Positions 1-9,815 of a stretch of DNA of 64,000 bases are shown here, one piece after another; position 1 is the stretch's first letter; every line of letters starts with the position of its first letter. Source of the stretch: ANME-2 cluster archaeon (lineage in GTDB: Archaea > Halobacteriota > Methanosarcinia > Methanosarcinales > Methanocomedenaceae); the NCBI GenBank assembly GCA_014237145.1, contig JAAXOC010000052.1, forward strand, positions 1 to 64,000, given 5' to 3'. A program made the translations under genes and the position numbers. The notes under the pieces were generated by a model, which ran no database searches, was not told the DNA's origin, and was given only the letters and a program-made list of their open reading frames with translations.

Positions 1-1
1 A

Positions 2-1948
2 GGCAAAAAAGAACTTGACATGGCCGAATTCTTAAGCAGTGCCGAACTGGTCAATGGCAGTTACCAGGTCGATCCCAACGCCGATGCTGCCATGTCCACA
101 GGGGACATCGACAATGCCACAAAAGCATTGGATGCGGCGCTGCACATTGATTATAATGCCACGCCGATCACTGATTTTCTCAACAATGATTCAATGCCTG
201 ACGGATCTGCGGTGAGGAGCCAGATACAGGACATCATTCCCCAGGTATATTCAACAACTCTTGCCACTGGAATTGACAGGCAAGTGACAACTGTACTCGG
301 GAACCATGACGGGTATGAGAGTGATCACTCGACAGATAGCTGGGGTGAACCTGATAATATGAGCCAGGTGGGGACTGTTCCGAGGGATGCATATGTTCCT
401 GGAAATCTTTACGGTGAGATCTGGGAGGCTTCATGGACCAGGGAGCATGTATGGCGGCATTATTATAAAGTGGAATATGCATGCGAGAAGACCAGGAAAG
501 TTTCGTGTACTGATTCTGAGGGTAATCCTGATACCTGTACTGAAACATATATGGATACGTGCTACCGTACCGAACATAATGAGATTACGACTATTGATAC
601 CAGGGAGGATAGAGTAACTGTTACACTGAAGGCAAAGGAGAATTCAGTGACCTCTATTCCGTTGAATTATGCCGGAACAACCATTTCCACAGGCAATGAT
701 ATTGAGGACGCATATACTTCGAAGGATGTGGAATATGCAGCCACACATACTGACACCAGTCTAAAAGAAGCATATGACAGCTATAAGAGCGATACCTTTG
801 ACCTCAACATTGAGTCAAATGTTAAGAACATGGGTTTGGATGGCGATAATTATGATGCCAGGACTTTTAATGTGATAGCACCGGGCTGGCTGGCAGGAGA
901 GGCACAGGATGCAGTGGATGAGATTACCGGGCAGATACGAAGTGATGTGCACCTGAGCACGGACATTAATTATATGGAGTATCCCAATCCTGCTGATGCC
1001 ATGCGGGCAACGGCCCTGGACCTGACTGCTAAGATCGAGGCGAACCAGAGCAGGTATGTGGATAAGGCCAGATATTATAGCGGCGGGAAGTATTCCAGTT
1101 GCAGTGCTAAAACCATCAGCCAGGTGCGGGAGTGGTATGTGGATGAGGTGCTGCACCAGGTGAATGAGCAGTATAATGGTGCGGCAGGGAACATCAACGA
1201 GCAGATTGATGACAAGTTCAACGAATCGGCAAATGATGTGCGGGAAGCTAATAATAACGGTGCCAGTCTGTTAAAGTCTGCACTGTGTTTTCCAATAGGG
1301 CTGACCATGAGGGCAGAGCATGTGATGGATGATGGGACGAAGTATGGGATGGATGAACTTCCCTACTGGGATGAGAATGTGACGCTGGGTGTGGATATGG
1401 TGCCGGATTACCTCCGGCATGACAAATTCTATGACCCTGAACAGGACACCTGGATAGATGCAGTGGAAATAAATAATAAATATATAGCCGATCCAGCCCA
1501 GAATCCATCAAGTGAGACATTCATTCCCCTTTCGCTGCAAAATATCAATGCTTTTGCTGATGTTGCCTTAAATACAATTCCTCTAAAAAATGGCGGACAG
1601 CAGGTCTTGCCGCCATCGCCCAGTACAGCCTGGGTAGTAACTACTAATATGTGGAAGATCCGGGTAAAAGGGGAATTCTATCAATTTCAATTATATGATT
1701 TTGATAATGAATGTCATCCACACCCAATATTTGGGCATGAAGCACAGATATTTTCAAGAGAAGATTATAGAGATATTCGTGATTCAGCTACTGGATCAGT
1801 TGTAGGCAACAATGATCCAATTGAATTTGAATTTACTACCGGAACTTTTATTTTTGTCCCTCCAGGTCCAAAAGGGGTGGGTGATAGACGTGAAGGTGGA
1901 ACTATTGAAAACTCGATAGGAGCAATAAACGAAGGATGGATAATATGA
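2..1948 (+). CDS. Large hypothetical surface/secretion-associated protein, 5' end outside window
   Basis: The reading frame is open to the left edge, so the gene probably starts upstream; the first ATG inside is at 20. About 640 residues are visible. No enzyme motif is recognised. A Cys-bearing stretch (near residues 155-185) is followed by a helical middle part (near 290-410) and a C-terminal module with 'CHPHPIFGHEAQIF' and 'FEFTTGTFIFVPP'. Middle and C-terminal parts recur in the next large ORF (2643-3545), so the gene was tandemly duplicated. The following PGF-CTERM gene overlaps its 3' end by 13 nt. The layout recalls the large DUF72xx-type proteins near haloarchaeal pilus loci, but that is only an impression. 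Function unknown. Confidence 0.6.
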   Translation, partial: GKKELDMAEFLSSAELVNGSYQVDPNADAAMSTGDIDNATKALDAALHIDYNATPITDFLNNDSMPDGSAVRSQIQDIIPQVYSTTLATGIDRQVTTVLGNHDGYESDHSTDSWGEPDNMSQVGTVPRDAYVPGNLYGEIWEASWTREHVWRHYYKVEYACEKTRKVSCTDSEGNPDTCTETYMDTCYRTEHNEITTIDTREDRVTVTLKAKENSVTSIPLNYAGTTISTGNDIEDAYTSKDVEYAATHTDTSLKEAYDSYKSDTFDLNIESNVKNMGLDGDNYDARTFNVIAPGWLAGEAQDAVDEITGQIRSDVHLSTDINYMEYPNPADAMRATALDLTAKIEANQSRYVDKARYYSGGKYSSCSAKTISQVREWYVDEVLHQVNEQYNGAAGNINEQIDDKFNESANDVREANNNGASLLKSALCFPIGLTMRAEHVMDDGTKYGMDELPYWDENVTLGVDMVPDYLRHDKFYDPEQDTWIDAVEINNKYIADPAQNPSSETFIPLSLQNINAFADVALNTIPLKNGGQQVLPPSPSTAWVVTTNMWKIRVKGEFYQFQLYDFDNECHPHPIFGHEAQIFSREDYRDIRDSATGSVVGNNDPIEFEFTTGTFIFVPPGPKGVGDRREGGTIENSIGAINEGWII

Positions 1949-2553
1949 AATTAGTTAATAAAATAATGTTGTTATTTGTGTTGATTTACTTAACTTGTAA
2001 TGTTAGTGCTTTTGAAAATGAGTTGGCCAATGGCTCAGTATATTTTAATGACAAAAAATGTACAGTTTATGATGCTGAATTAAAAGTGGGCGAGCCAGCC
2101 ACTATTAAAGCAGTAGTATACCTTAAAAAAAACGTTGATGTTTCCACAGCCCTTTCAGCTTCAGGTTTTGGTTATAAAAATGTAGATCAACCATTTGAAG
2201 TGATTAAAGGTTCAAGTGAATTTACTGATACTGCCAGGGAATTTGATCATAACGCAGGTGAAACAGTTACTTTCGAATGGATTGTGCGGCCAACAGATGA
2301 AGCCGCAGGATGGACTATTCCGTTAAATATTGCTTTTACCTTCTATGATCGAGATGAGAAAGAAGGCTATCCATTTAAATTCACAGCAGCCAATATCGTG
2401 GTCCATAATGAACACTACTCTGGCCCCACCCCCACCCGCACTGCCGCCGACCCCTCATCCACTGACCAGCCCCCATCACAGGGATCGCCAGGGTTTGGGG
2501 CGGCGGGTGCGCTGCTTGGAATTGCGCTTGTGGTGATGGCAAGACGGAGCTGA
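1936..2553 (+). CDS. PGF-CTERM-anchored secreted protein, first copy
   Basis: A 205-residue protein with an N-terminal signal segment (about residues 4-25, ending near 'NVSAF'), a beta-rich domain of roughly 120 residues, a Pro/Thr/Ser-rich linker, and a C-terminal tail reading 'GSPGFGAAGALLGIALVVMA' followed by RRS. That tail is a PGF-CTERM sorting signal, which in archaea is processed by archaeosortase A and replaced by a lipid anchor, so the product should sit on the outside of the membrane or S-layer. ATG at 1936 and at 1945 are both possible starts; the latter gives the shorter signal peptide. A paralogue with a nearly identical tail lies at 3555. Role of the beta domain unknown. Confidence 0.8.
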   Translation: MDNMKLVNKIMLLFVLIYLTCNVSAFENELANGSVYFNDKKCTVYDAELKVGEPATIKAVVYLKKNVDVSTALSASGFGYKNVDQPFEVIKGSSEFTDTAREFDHNAGETVTFEWIVRPTDEAAGWTIPLNIAFTFYDRDEKEGYPFKFTAANIVVHNEHYSGPTPTRTAADPSSTDQPPSQGSPGFGAAGALLGIALVVMARRS

Positions 2554-2639
2554 ACCAATAGTGATTTTGGGTGCCCTGCCGATGCTATGCGGCCCGGGTC
2601 CGGGTGCACATGCTCTAAACGTGGGTTAAGGCGTGGTGT

Positions 2640-3140
2640 GCGGTGGATAAGATCACCGGGCAGATACGAAGTGATGTGCACCTGAGCCCGGACATTAATT
2701 ATATGGAGTATCCCAATCCTGCTGATGCCATGCGGGCAACTGCTATTGACCTTACGAACAAGATCGAGGCGAACCAGAGCAGGTATGTGGATAAGGCAAG
2801 GTATCATGATGGTAGTAAGTATTCCAGTTGCAGTGCTAAAACCATCAGCCATGTGCGGGAGTGGTATGTGGATGAGGTGCTGCACCAGGTGGATGAGCAG
2901 TATATGGCTGCGGCAGGGAACATCGACGGGCAGATAGATGAGAAATTCAATGAATCGGCAGAGGATGTGCGTGAAGCTAATAATAACGGTGCCAGTCTGT
3001 TAAAGTCTGCGCTGTGTTTTCCTATTGGGCTGACCATGAGGGCAGAACATGTGCGAGACAATGGGACGAAGTATGATGTGGATGATATTGCGTACTGGGA
3101 GGAGAATGTGACGCTGGGTGTGGATGTGGAGCCGGATTAT
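2640..3140 (+). repeat. Direct repeat of 911-1410 (tandem gene duplication)
   Basis: About 500 bp here are nearly identical to 911-1410, offset by about 1.73 kb. High identity over this block against clear divergence downstream suggests recent duplication or gene conversion limited to the central helical region. Exact borders were judged by eye. Confidence 0.75.
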
Positions 3141-3545
3141 CTTTTCGAGGATTCTGACGACGGTAAGCAGTTGATTAATCTGGGTGTGCGGAATGTGTGC
3201 TTTTTTGGGTCTACTGGTGTGCCTGTGTTGCCGCCGCCCAATTATGTGGTGCAGTTCAATAGCTGGATGATCAATGTGGAGGGGCGGATCGATGGGTTTA
3301 CAGTTGTGGATGCAGATAATGAGGTACATCCGAACCCGATGTTCGGGCATGAGGCGCAGATTTATACTAGAAAAAGGCAACCAGTATATGACCCTTCAAA
3401 TTTGTTACCAGTGGGAGATAATTTGCCAATAGAATTTAGTTTCACTACTGGAACGTTCATGATTGTTCCACCAAACAAATTAATTGGAGATCGTGAGGGT
3501 GGTATCACAGAAGATTCTGAAGACTATGGAAATATTTTTACTTAA
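2643..3545 (+). pseudogene. Truncated second copy of the large hypothetical protein
   Basis: The 300-residue frame opens with GTG and matches the first large protein from about its residue 296 to the C-terminus. The first ~170 residues are nearly identical, then the copies diverge but keep 'GHEAQIYTR' and 'FSFTTGTFMIVPP'. The N-terminal half is absent and the sequence just upstream (2554-2640) is unrelated, so this looks like a 5'-truncated duplicate. The frame is intact, so a shortened product cannot be excluded. It is followed 9 nt later by a second PGF-CTERM gene, as in the first unit. Confidence 0.6.
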
Positions 3546-3554
3546 GGATGTGAA

Positions 3555-4151
3555 ATGATGAAAATTAAGATTTTGATATTTACGTTGTTTATATTTGCGA
3601 ATTTAAATTTAGTTATTGCTGAACCGATTGAAAATGAATATGGAACAGTTAATGCATGGTTTAATGGAAAAGAGGCTACAGTTGAAAATGTTCAATTGAA
3701 AACATCTGAACCTATTGAAATAAAAGTAGAAGTAACATCTAAGGTAAAATGTCATGTTGCTACATATTTAGATAATCCTCTTGTTTCTAAGTCATATCAA
3801 GTGTTATCTGGTCCAAGTGAAATTGATAAACGCATAGATGCTTTGAATGTAGAACCAGGTTGGACAGAAACTTATACATGGATAATTGCTCCTACAGGTG
3901 AATGGACTAATGGAAATGCTCCCATTAATGTTTATGTACAATTTACTAAAGCAGTTGATGATTACGAATCAATAGATTTCACCATCGCCAATCCCTACAT
4001 CCTCGACGAGCAATACTTAGGCCCCGCCCCCACCCGTACTACTTCTGACCCCTCGTCCACTGACCACCCCCCATCCCAGGGGTCGCCCGGATTCGGGGTG
4101 GTGGGTGCGCTGCTTGGGATTGCGCTTGTTGTGATGGCAAGGCGGAACTGA
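3555..4151 (+). CDS. PGF-CTERM-anchored secreted protein, second copy
   Basis: This 198-residue paralogue of the 1936-2553 product has a signal segment (residues 4-22, 'LVIAEP' at the end), a beta-rich domain with low identity to the first copy, and an almost identical linker and sorting signal ('GSPGFGVVGALLGIALVVMA', then RRN). Predicted to be exported and anchored through the PGF-CTERM/archaeosortase A route. The conserved 3' ends against diverged ectodomains suggest gene conversion or selection on the anchor. It follows the truncated large gene by 9 nt and is probably cotranscribed with it. Function unknown. Confidence 0.8.
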   Translation: MMKIKILIFTLFIFANLNLVIAEPIENEYGTVNAWFNGKEATVENVQLKTSEPIEIKVEVTSKVKCHVATYLDNPLVSKSYQVLSGPSEIDKRIDALNVEPGWTETYTWIIAPTGEWTNGNAPINVYVQFTKAVDDYESIDFTIANPYILDEQYLGPAPTRTTSDPSSTDHPPSQGSPGFGVVGALLGIALVVMARRN

Positions 4152-4177
4152 ATCAATGGTGGTTCCGGGTACCCTGC

Positions 4178-4495
4178 CGGTGGCTGCGGCAGGGAACATT
4201 CGGCAGATGATGTGGGGAAAGCTAATAAGAACAGTGCCAGTCTGTTAAAGTCTGCAATGTGTTTTCCTGTTGGGCTGAACATGTAAGGCCGGACGGGTCG
4301 CATTTCGGGAAGGATGATCTTGCCTACTGGGATGAAAATTTGACGCTGGGTGTGGATATGGTGCCGGATTATCTACAGGATGATAAATTCTATGACCCGA
4401 AACAGGACATCTGGATAGATGCAGTGAAAATAGGTGATTAGTATATAGCCGATCCGGCCCAGAACCCATCAAGTGAAACTTTCATTCCACTTTAA
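4178..4495 (+). pseudogene. Decayed third copy of the large hypothetical protein
   Basis: Reading across frames recovers the same segments as the first two copies: a helical piece around 4190-4290 (resembling 'ANKNSASLLKSAMCFPVGL'), then 'YWDENLTLGVDMVPDYL' and 'PKQDIWIDAVKIGD' before an in-frame TAG at 4439, and then 'YIADPAQNPSSETFIPL' before a TAA. Frameshift, stops and missing ends make it a clear remnant. It closes the tandem array. Confidence 0.75.
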
Positions 4496-4768
4496 CTGAA
4501 TTTTGTTTCGGTTTCAAACATTGCGGCTTTAATTACGGCATTGACAGCTTTTTAAGTGTGAAGACACGACTTAATCGGGCACCAAGTGCTTTCAGTAATT
4601 TGTAAATCTAAGGGCTTAGAAGTAAATTTTAGGGATAAGAAGAATTTATGGTTTTAAAGACGTTATGTGGGTTTTGCCAGAGGCTTAATTAGAAAGCTTA
4701 AGCTAATATCCGGTAATATGAAAAAAATAGAAAGCTAATATCCAATATGGAAGTAATTCCTATTAAGA
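4496..4768. other. Intergenic, AT-rich, no gene seen
   Basis: No plausible coding frame. A short direct repeat of 'agctaatatcc' occurs near 4690-4745, just downstream of the minus-strand 68-aa gene. Nothing else is recognised. Confidence 0.5.
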
Positions 4769-4975
4769 TCAGAGTTCACGCACAATATGGATATTAGCAA
4801 AAGGGATATAATGTTTTTTACCTGCATTATCCCCTTCAAGCGGGAAGAATACCAGGTATAGATCTTCATGTTTTACTTCAACGATCTTGGCTGATGTGGT
4901 CCAGCTGTCAAATATCGTGTTCCCTTTATCATCGATATAACGCTTGGTTTCAATTATATATTTCCTTTCAGACAT
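4769..4975 (-). CDS. Small hypothetical protein, twin copy A
   Basis: A 68-residue protein beginning 'MSERKYIIETKRYIDD' and ending 'IPFANIHIVREL'. It is predicted to be beta-rich with no membrane segment or Cys. A second copy about 80% identical lies at 5609-5815 on the same strand, and the upstream regions of both share an RBS-like 'ggagtga' and an AT-rich promoter block. Retention of two intact copies supports a real protein. Family not recognised; a small SH3- or Sm-like barrel is one guess. Confidence 0.6.
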   Translation of the reverse strand: MSERKYIIETKRYIDDKGNTIFDSWTTSAKIVEVKHEDLYLVFFPLEGDNAGKKHYIPFANIHIVREL

Positions 4976-5293
4976 GGTAATTTTTTCACTCCATTTAATT
5001 TGGATTTACAATAATTAGATACAACGCATTGTATAATTAAAGTTGCTAGTTGGTAATGAATATGACTCTCACTTTCCGCATGTAGATTTTGAAAACAAAT
5101 TTGTTCATTAGATATTGAATGGTATCGATTGATTGTGGTTTTCTAAATTTTTGGACAAATGGTTCGAAAAGATGTATGTTTTTCTTCTGCCGAACTTGGG
5201 AAATCAGTATCAAGGGAATTTGGATCTGTTATCAGGGAAAGAAAAGATTAAGGAGAAAATGAAGGTTGCAAGCAAATGAAACTTTTGGATTTC
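4976..5293. other. Promoter region of twin gene A plus unexplained spacer
   Basis: The first ~70 bases match the promoter side of the twin gene at 5816-5885 (minus-strand RBS and AT-rich block). The remainder to 5293 shows no supported gene. Confidence 0.4.
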
Positions 5294-5599
5294 AAGTCAA
5301 ACGTTGCGATGGCACACCCAACCGCAGCAGAGCTGCGGGGCATGACGTGCCATCGCTTTGTAGTTTCGTTTTCATGCAAAAAACCACATGTTACCGAATT
5401 TTATAAACACAGTGGCATGCATGTTTTAACTCGGTCATATATGTTAATAAGTACTTCAGGTTAGAAGTTGTTACTAGGTTTGTCCCAACCGCAGCAGAGC
5501 TGCGGGGTATAACGATTGAGATAAAAAAACTACAATGCGACGGCATATCGTGACCTACAGTTCTGTTATAGTTGGGTGTGCCGTCGCAACGTTTGACTT
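5294..5599. repeat. Palindromic mobile element (MITE-like) with 29-bp terminal inverted repeats
   Basis: Bases 5294-5322 and 5571-5599 are inverted repeats with one mismatch in 29. Inside, a 24-bp direct repeat at 5317-5340 and 5484-5507 contains a 7-bp hairpin, 'ccgcagcagagctgcgg'. A weaker inverted pair lies at about 5341-5363 and 5530-5552. A degenerate inverted copy of the inner hairpin occurs at 5947-5969. The element has no credible ORF and sits between the two 68-aa twin genes. Non-autonomous element or structured repeat. Confidence 0.65.
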
Positions 5600-5608
5600 T
5601 ATCAAAGA

Positions 5609-5815
5609 TTAGAGTTCACGTACAATATGGATATTACTGAATGGGATATTATGTTTTTTACCTGCACAGTCCCCTTCAAGCGGGAAGAATACCAAGTATT
5701 GTTCTTCATGTTTTACTTCAATGACCGTGGCTGATGCAGTCCAGCTGTCAAAGGTCGTATTTCCATCACCGCCGATATAACGCCTAGATTCTATTAGATA
5801 TTTTCTTTCAGACAT
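5609..5815 (-). CDS. Small hypothetical protein, twin copy B
   Basis: A 68-residue homologue of the 4769-4975 product ('MSERKYLIESRRYIGG...IPFSNIHIVREL'). Core residues 'FDSWT', 'EVKHE' and 'YLVFFPLEGD' are conserved in both, consistent with purifying selection. The tandem duplication includes the promoter. The inverted-repeat element at 5294-5599 ends 9 bases from this gene's 3' end. Function unknown. Confidence 0.6.
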   Translation of the reverse strand: MSERKYLIESRRYIGGDGNTTFDSWTASATVIEVKHEEQYLVFFPLEGDCAGKKHNIPFSNIHIVREL

Positions 5816-6233
5816 AGTATTATTTCACTCCATATAATTTGGATATTCAATAATTATAGACAACGTAATAGACAATAAAAGTTACCATGATAAACAGTAT
5901 CATCGAATAACTTACCAACTTTCTTTAGGTTCATTTATCTTATTCGTTATACCCCACAGTTCTGCAGGCTGTCCGACAATTACTGGCAGTAATAATTTTA
6001 TTCCTTCTTTTTTGATTTAAATGTCTAATTTTGTTTCTTTTTCTTGAAATTTTGAATTATCAGACATTCTGCTCTGCTGTGGGGAGCTTAATTTGTATGT
6101 AGGATAGAGGGGGCTATCTCATATGGACATATTGTTCGGAGATACTGGATAAAAATGCATGATTTTATATATTGTGTAAAACTATTGAATTTGTATAATA
6201 TACATAGACAAATATTTCTATGGAGGTACCAGC
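5816..6233. other. Intergenic region with repeat fragments and promoter
   Basis: Holds the promoter of twin B, the degenerate hairpin copy (about 5947-5969 with a partner near 6070-6085), the 48-bp dispersed repeat at 6101-6148, and AT-rich promoter-like sequence ('tttatatat' near 6163) ahead of the gene at 6234. No coding frame is supported. Confidence 0.5.
6101..6148 (+). repeat. 48-bp dispersed repeat, inverted copy at 39588-39635
   Basis: The reverse complement of these 48 bases recurs at 39588-39635 with two differences. It contains a small hairpin ('gatagagggggctatc') and ends in 'ttcggagatactgg', a 14-mer that appears again at 40036-40049. Probably the end of a small mobile element. 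Confidence 0.7.
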
Positions 6234-6593
6234 GTGGAAGAAAAGCTTGACATATCCAGGATAGGTAACATAATTGAGCTGGATTCTTATAAGATTGACG
6301 AAACGCTCCAGAACGGTAACAGCACATTAGTCTCACCTTTGTTCTACAACAAAGGCGTTTACAGAGTAAGAAACAGCCAGAAAAAACAACTGGAAGATTT
6401 TGCTATAAACGTGGATAAGATAGAGGCGGCCACTTACCAGGGCCTTGTGGAAGAGTTCGGGAAGGAATGTGTGGACACCCACCTATGGGATGATGTCCCG
6501 GAAGGTTCGGTCATATTTTTTTATTCATTCAAACTGGAGACAACCCTGGTTGACCAGCATTCAAAGAGAATGACAGAATATATGGAAGCCTGA
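6234..6593 (+). CDS. Conserved-looking hypothetical protein, GTG start
   Basis: A 119-residue soluble protein starting with GTG at 6234, chosen because 'ggaggt' lies at 6222-6227 with six bases of spacing. Mixed alpha/beta composition, two Cys-free halves apart from one Cys near residue 82, and no recognised motif. It is a stand-alone gene, convergent with AMP phosphorylase 45 bases downstream. Function unknown; its RBS and clean frame make it a likely real gene. Confidence 0.65.
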   Translation: MEEKLDISRIGNIIELDSYKIDETLQNGNSTLVSPLFYNKGVYRVRNSQKKQLEDFAINVDKIEAATYQGLVEEFGKECVDTHLWDDVPEGSVIFFYSFKLETTLVDQHSKRMTEYMEA

Positions 6594-6637
6594 TCCCATC
6601 TCTATATGGAAATTTGATCATATCCATGGAAGCCGGA

Positions 6638-8152
6638 TTATATTTCACTGTGACCCAGTACGGTTTCCAGCAACATCCCTTCCACTATAATAGGCAGGTT
6701 TTTTTTTGCACTGTTGACAGCATTGGTAAGCTTCCATTCCTTTTCGGCATGGATCGTTAGTATGGGCTCGTCTTTCTCAACAGTCTCACCCTTCTTTTTA
6801 TGGATCAGGACCCCTGCCCCTTTATCATTGGGCGCACCGGCCAGCCTGGCGATCTCAACAATGCGTTTATTATGGAACTCTACTACATATCCGTTGGTCG
6901 GGGCTACTATCTGTGCCGTTTTGTCCCCGATAGGAATATCACTTACAGTAACATCAGGGTTCCCGCCCTGTATCTCTATGATCTCGCGCAATTTTGCAAG
7001 TGCTTTACCTGACCTCAGGATCTCATAGGCCATGTTCCGACCCTCCCCCTTACCGGTGGCACCGCCCATCTCAAGCAACAGACCTGCAAGACCCACGCTT
7101 TTCTGGATAAGGCTGTTTGGACCCTGCATAGTTTCCAGCACTTTAAGGGCCTCCACTACCTCCAGTCCGGGGCCGACTGTCCTGCCTACAGGCGATGCAC
7201 CATAGGTCATTGCACATTCAACCTGCATTCCCAGCCTGGCTCCAAGGTCGATAAGACCCCTGGCCATGGCCCTGCCCTCTTCCACATTCAATATCTTGGT
7301 TCCGGTCCCGGTAGGAATATCTATGACAACACAATCGGCACCAACAGCACCTTTTTTGGCCATGATACTAGCCAGCAACTGGCAGCTCGGGTCCAGCGAC
7401 AGCGGGTATTCCACCCTGATCAGTTTATCATCAGCAGGCGCTATATTTGTGGCACCGCCCCAGACAATAACACCACCTACTTTCTCTGTCATGGATTTGA
7501 TCTCATCTGCCGGGAATTCTACAGGGGCAAGTATTTCCATCAGGTCAGCAGTACCTCCTGCACCTGTAATAGCCCGGCTACTGGTCTTGGGTATCAGTAG
7601 ACCGGCAGCTGCTACTATGGGTACAATAAGCAGTGATATCTTGTTCCCTGGTACACCCCCGATACTGTGCTTGTCCATGATCGGATGGGTATCAAACTCG
7701 ATCTTCTCACCAGTAGTAATCATTGCCCTGGTCAGCCATTCGGTCTCCTGGGCAGGCAGGCAGTTCATGTGGGTTGCTGTTATGAATGCAGCCAGCTCAA
7801 CATCGCTAAGATTCTCTTTTACGATGTCGTCAACCAGCTCGTAGATTTCTTCACGGCTGATCTTTTGGGCATTCATTATTTTCTTAATAGTTCTGACTGA
7901 TGCAGGTTTTGTGGCAGGTGTGATATCAATGGTACCAGTCCCGCCGATGTGTTCCATAACCTCATGATATGCCCCCATAGTACCCTGGCTGATCATATCA
8001 TCCGTAGTATCGACAATGGCAGTGAGGTACCCGTGGTCCTTGAGCCTGACCCTGTCCCCTGCCATTACTCCCAGTTCCCTTGCGTCCTGGTTGTTTAATA
8101 CCACCTTGTGTTTGCCTACATTAATGTCAATTGATTGGACTGATAATTCCAT
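6638..8152 (-). CDS. deoA: AMP phosphorylase
   Basis: A 504-residue archaeal member of the thymidine/pyrimidine phosphorylase family that splits AMP (and CMP, UMP) with phosphate to ribose-1,5-bisphosphate and free base. In archaea this product feeds ribose-1,5-bisphosphate isomerase and then RuBisCO III. The N-terminal ~85 residues form the extra domain typical of AMP phosphorylase. 'KHSIGGVPGNK' (from residue 161) and 'KTSSRAITGAGGTAD' (about 188-202) are family phosphate/nucleotide-binding motifs, and length matches the archaeal type. The start has 'ggtga' just upstream. It lies 76 bases downstream of the ABC transporter genes on the same strand and may be cotranscribed, though the AT-rich spacer could hold a promoter. 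The RuBisCO partner is 6 kb away. Confidence 0.93.
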   Translation of the reverse strand: MELSVQSIDINVGKHKVVLNNQDARELGVMAGDRVRLKDHGYLTAIVDTTDDMISQGTMGAYHEVMEHIGGTGTIDITPATKPASVRTIKKIMNAQKISREEIYELVDDIVKENLSDVELAAFITATHMNCLPAQETEWLTRAMITTGEKIEFDTHPIMDKHSIGGVPGNKISLLIVPIVAAAGLLIPKTSSRAITGAGGTADLMEILAPVEFPADEIKSMTEKVGGVIVWGGATNIAPADDKLIRVEYPLSLDPSCQLLASIMAKKGAVGADCVVIDIPTGTGTKILNVEEGRAMARGLIDLGARLGMQVECAMTYGASPVGRTVGPGLEVVEALKVLETMQGPNSLIQKSVGLAGLLLEMGGATGKGEGRNMAYEILRSGKALAKLREIIEIQGGNPDVTVSDIPIGDKTAQIVAPTNGYVVEFHNKRIVEIARLAGAPNDKGAGVLIHKKKGETVEKDEPILTIHAEKEWKLTNAVNSAKKNLPIIVEGMLLETVLGHSEI

Positions 8153-8228
8153 GAAGTCACCATTTTAATAATTTAGTAATTTAAAATTTAATAAATTAAT
8201 AATGAAAACATTACTATCCTGGGATATA

Positions 8229-8990
<762 letters not shown>

Positions 8991-9002
8991 AGCATAATCC
9001 TT

Positions 9003-9782
9003 CTATACAACAACCCCTGTCTGCCATTTCAGCCACCATTCCTGTACGATATACCTGAAAAGCCTGTCAATCACCAATGCGATCAGGCCAAGCACAAGCA
9101 TATATGTCAGCACTATGTCCATATGGTGCAGATCGTTCCAGAACCATATCTTCCAGCCAAGGCCGTATTTACTTACGGCAAACAGTTCTGCTGCCACTAC
9201 ACACATCCAGCCCACTCCCATGCCCACACGAACACCAGTTGCAATCGCAGGCAGGGCCGCAGGCAGGGCGATCCTGAAGATCAGGTCCCTGTTTTTAATA
9301 CAACCCAGTACCTTTCCCGATTCCACCAGGACCCTTGGTGTGTTCCTGAATCCTGTGTAGGTGTTCACAAGTATGGGGAACACCGCTCCCACAAAGATAA
9401 CAAATCCTGCGGCATATTTTGTAAGCCCGAACCACATGATGGCGAAAGTTATCCATGCCAGTGGCGGGATGGGGCGTATTATCTCGATGATCGGGTCAAC
9501 TGCCTTATCAAAGGTCTTGAACCATCCCATCATGATACCTAAGGGGATACCGACTGCAATGGCTGCTCCCATCCCGATGGCAAAATAGTTTAGGCTGGTA
9601 ATTGTATCCCTGTATAGTTCGCCCTCACTGACAAGTTCTAAAAAAGCAGCACCTACTTCTGAAAAACTGGGCAGGATATATTTTTTATTGATGATCCTTG
9701 CAGTGATCTCCCATATAATGATAGCAGATGCTACGGATGTAATTTCAAGTATCCGTCTCCTTATATCCATGGATTGTACCAT
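9003..9782 (-). CDS. ABC transporter permease (SsuC/TauC type)
   Basis: A 259-residue inner-membrane subunit with about six hydrophobic segments and the coupling-helix region seen in this family ('GKVLGCIKNRDLIFRIALPAA', near 160-185, shortened here as the EAA-type loop). It forms the channel of the importer with the ATPase downstream and the lipoprotein receptor upstream. Starts at ATG (MVQSMDIRRR) or four codons later. Middle gene of a three-gene operon with 12- and about 50-base spacers. Length is normal for the family. Confidence 0.9.
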   Translation of the reverse strand: MVQSMDIRRRILEITSVASAIIIWEITARIINKKYILPSFSEVGAAFLELVSEGELYRDTITSLNYFAIGMGAAIAVGIPLGIMMGWFKTFDKAVDPIIEIIRPIPPLAWITFAIMWFGLTKYAAGFVIFVGAVFPILVNTYTGFRNTPRVLVESGKVLGCIKNRDLIFRIALPAALPAIATGVRVGMGVGWMCVVAAELFAVSKYGLGWKIWFWNDLHHMDIVLTYMLVLGLIALVIDRLFRYIVQEWWLKWQTGVVV

Positions 9783-9815
9783 GCACCTAAAAAAGGGGTT
9801 AATGGATGAAGAGCT

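Noticed and set aside
5276-5464. 62-aa frame over the inverted-repeat element
   Set aside because: It runs through the terminal repeat and inner hairpin and has no RBS or family match; it is explained by the element.
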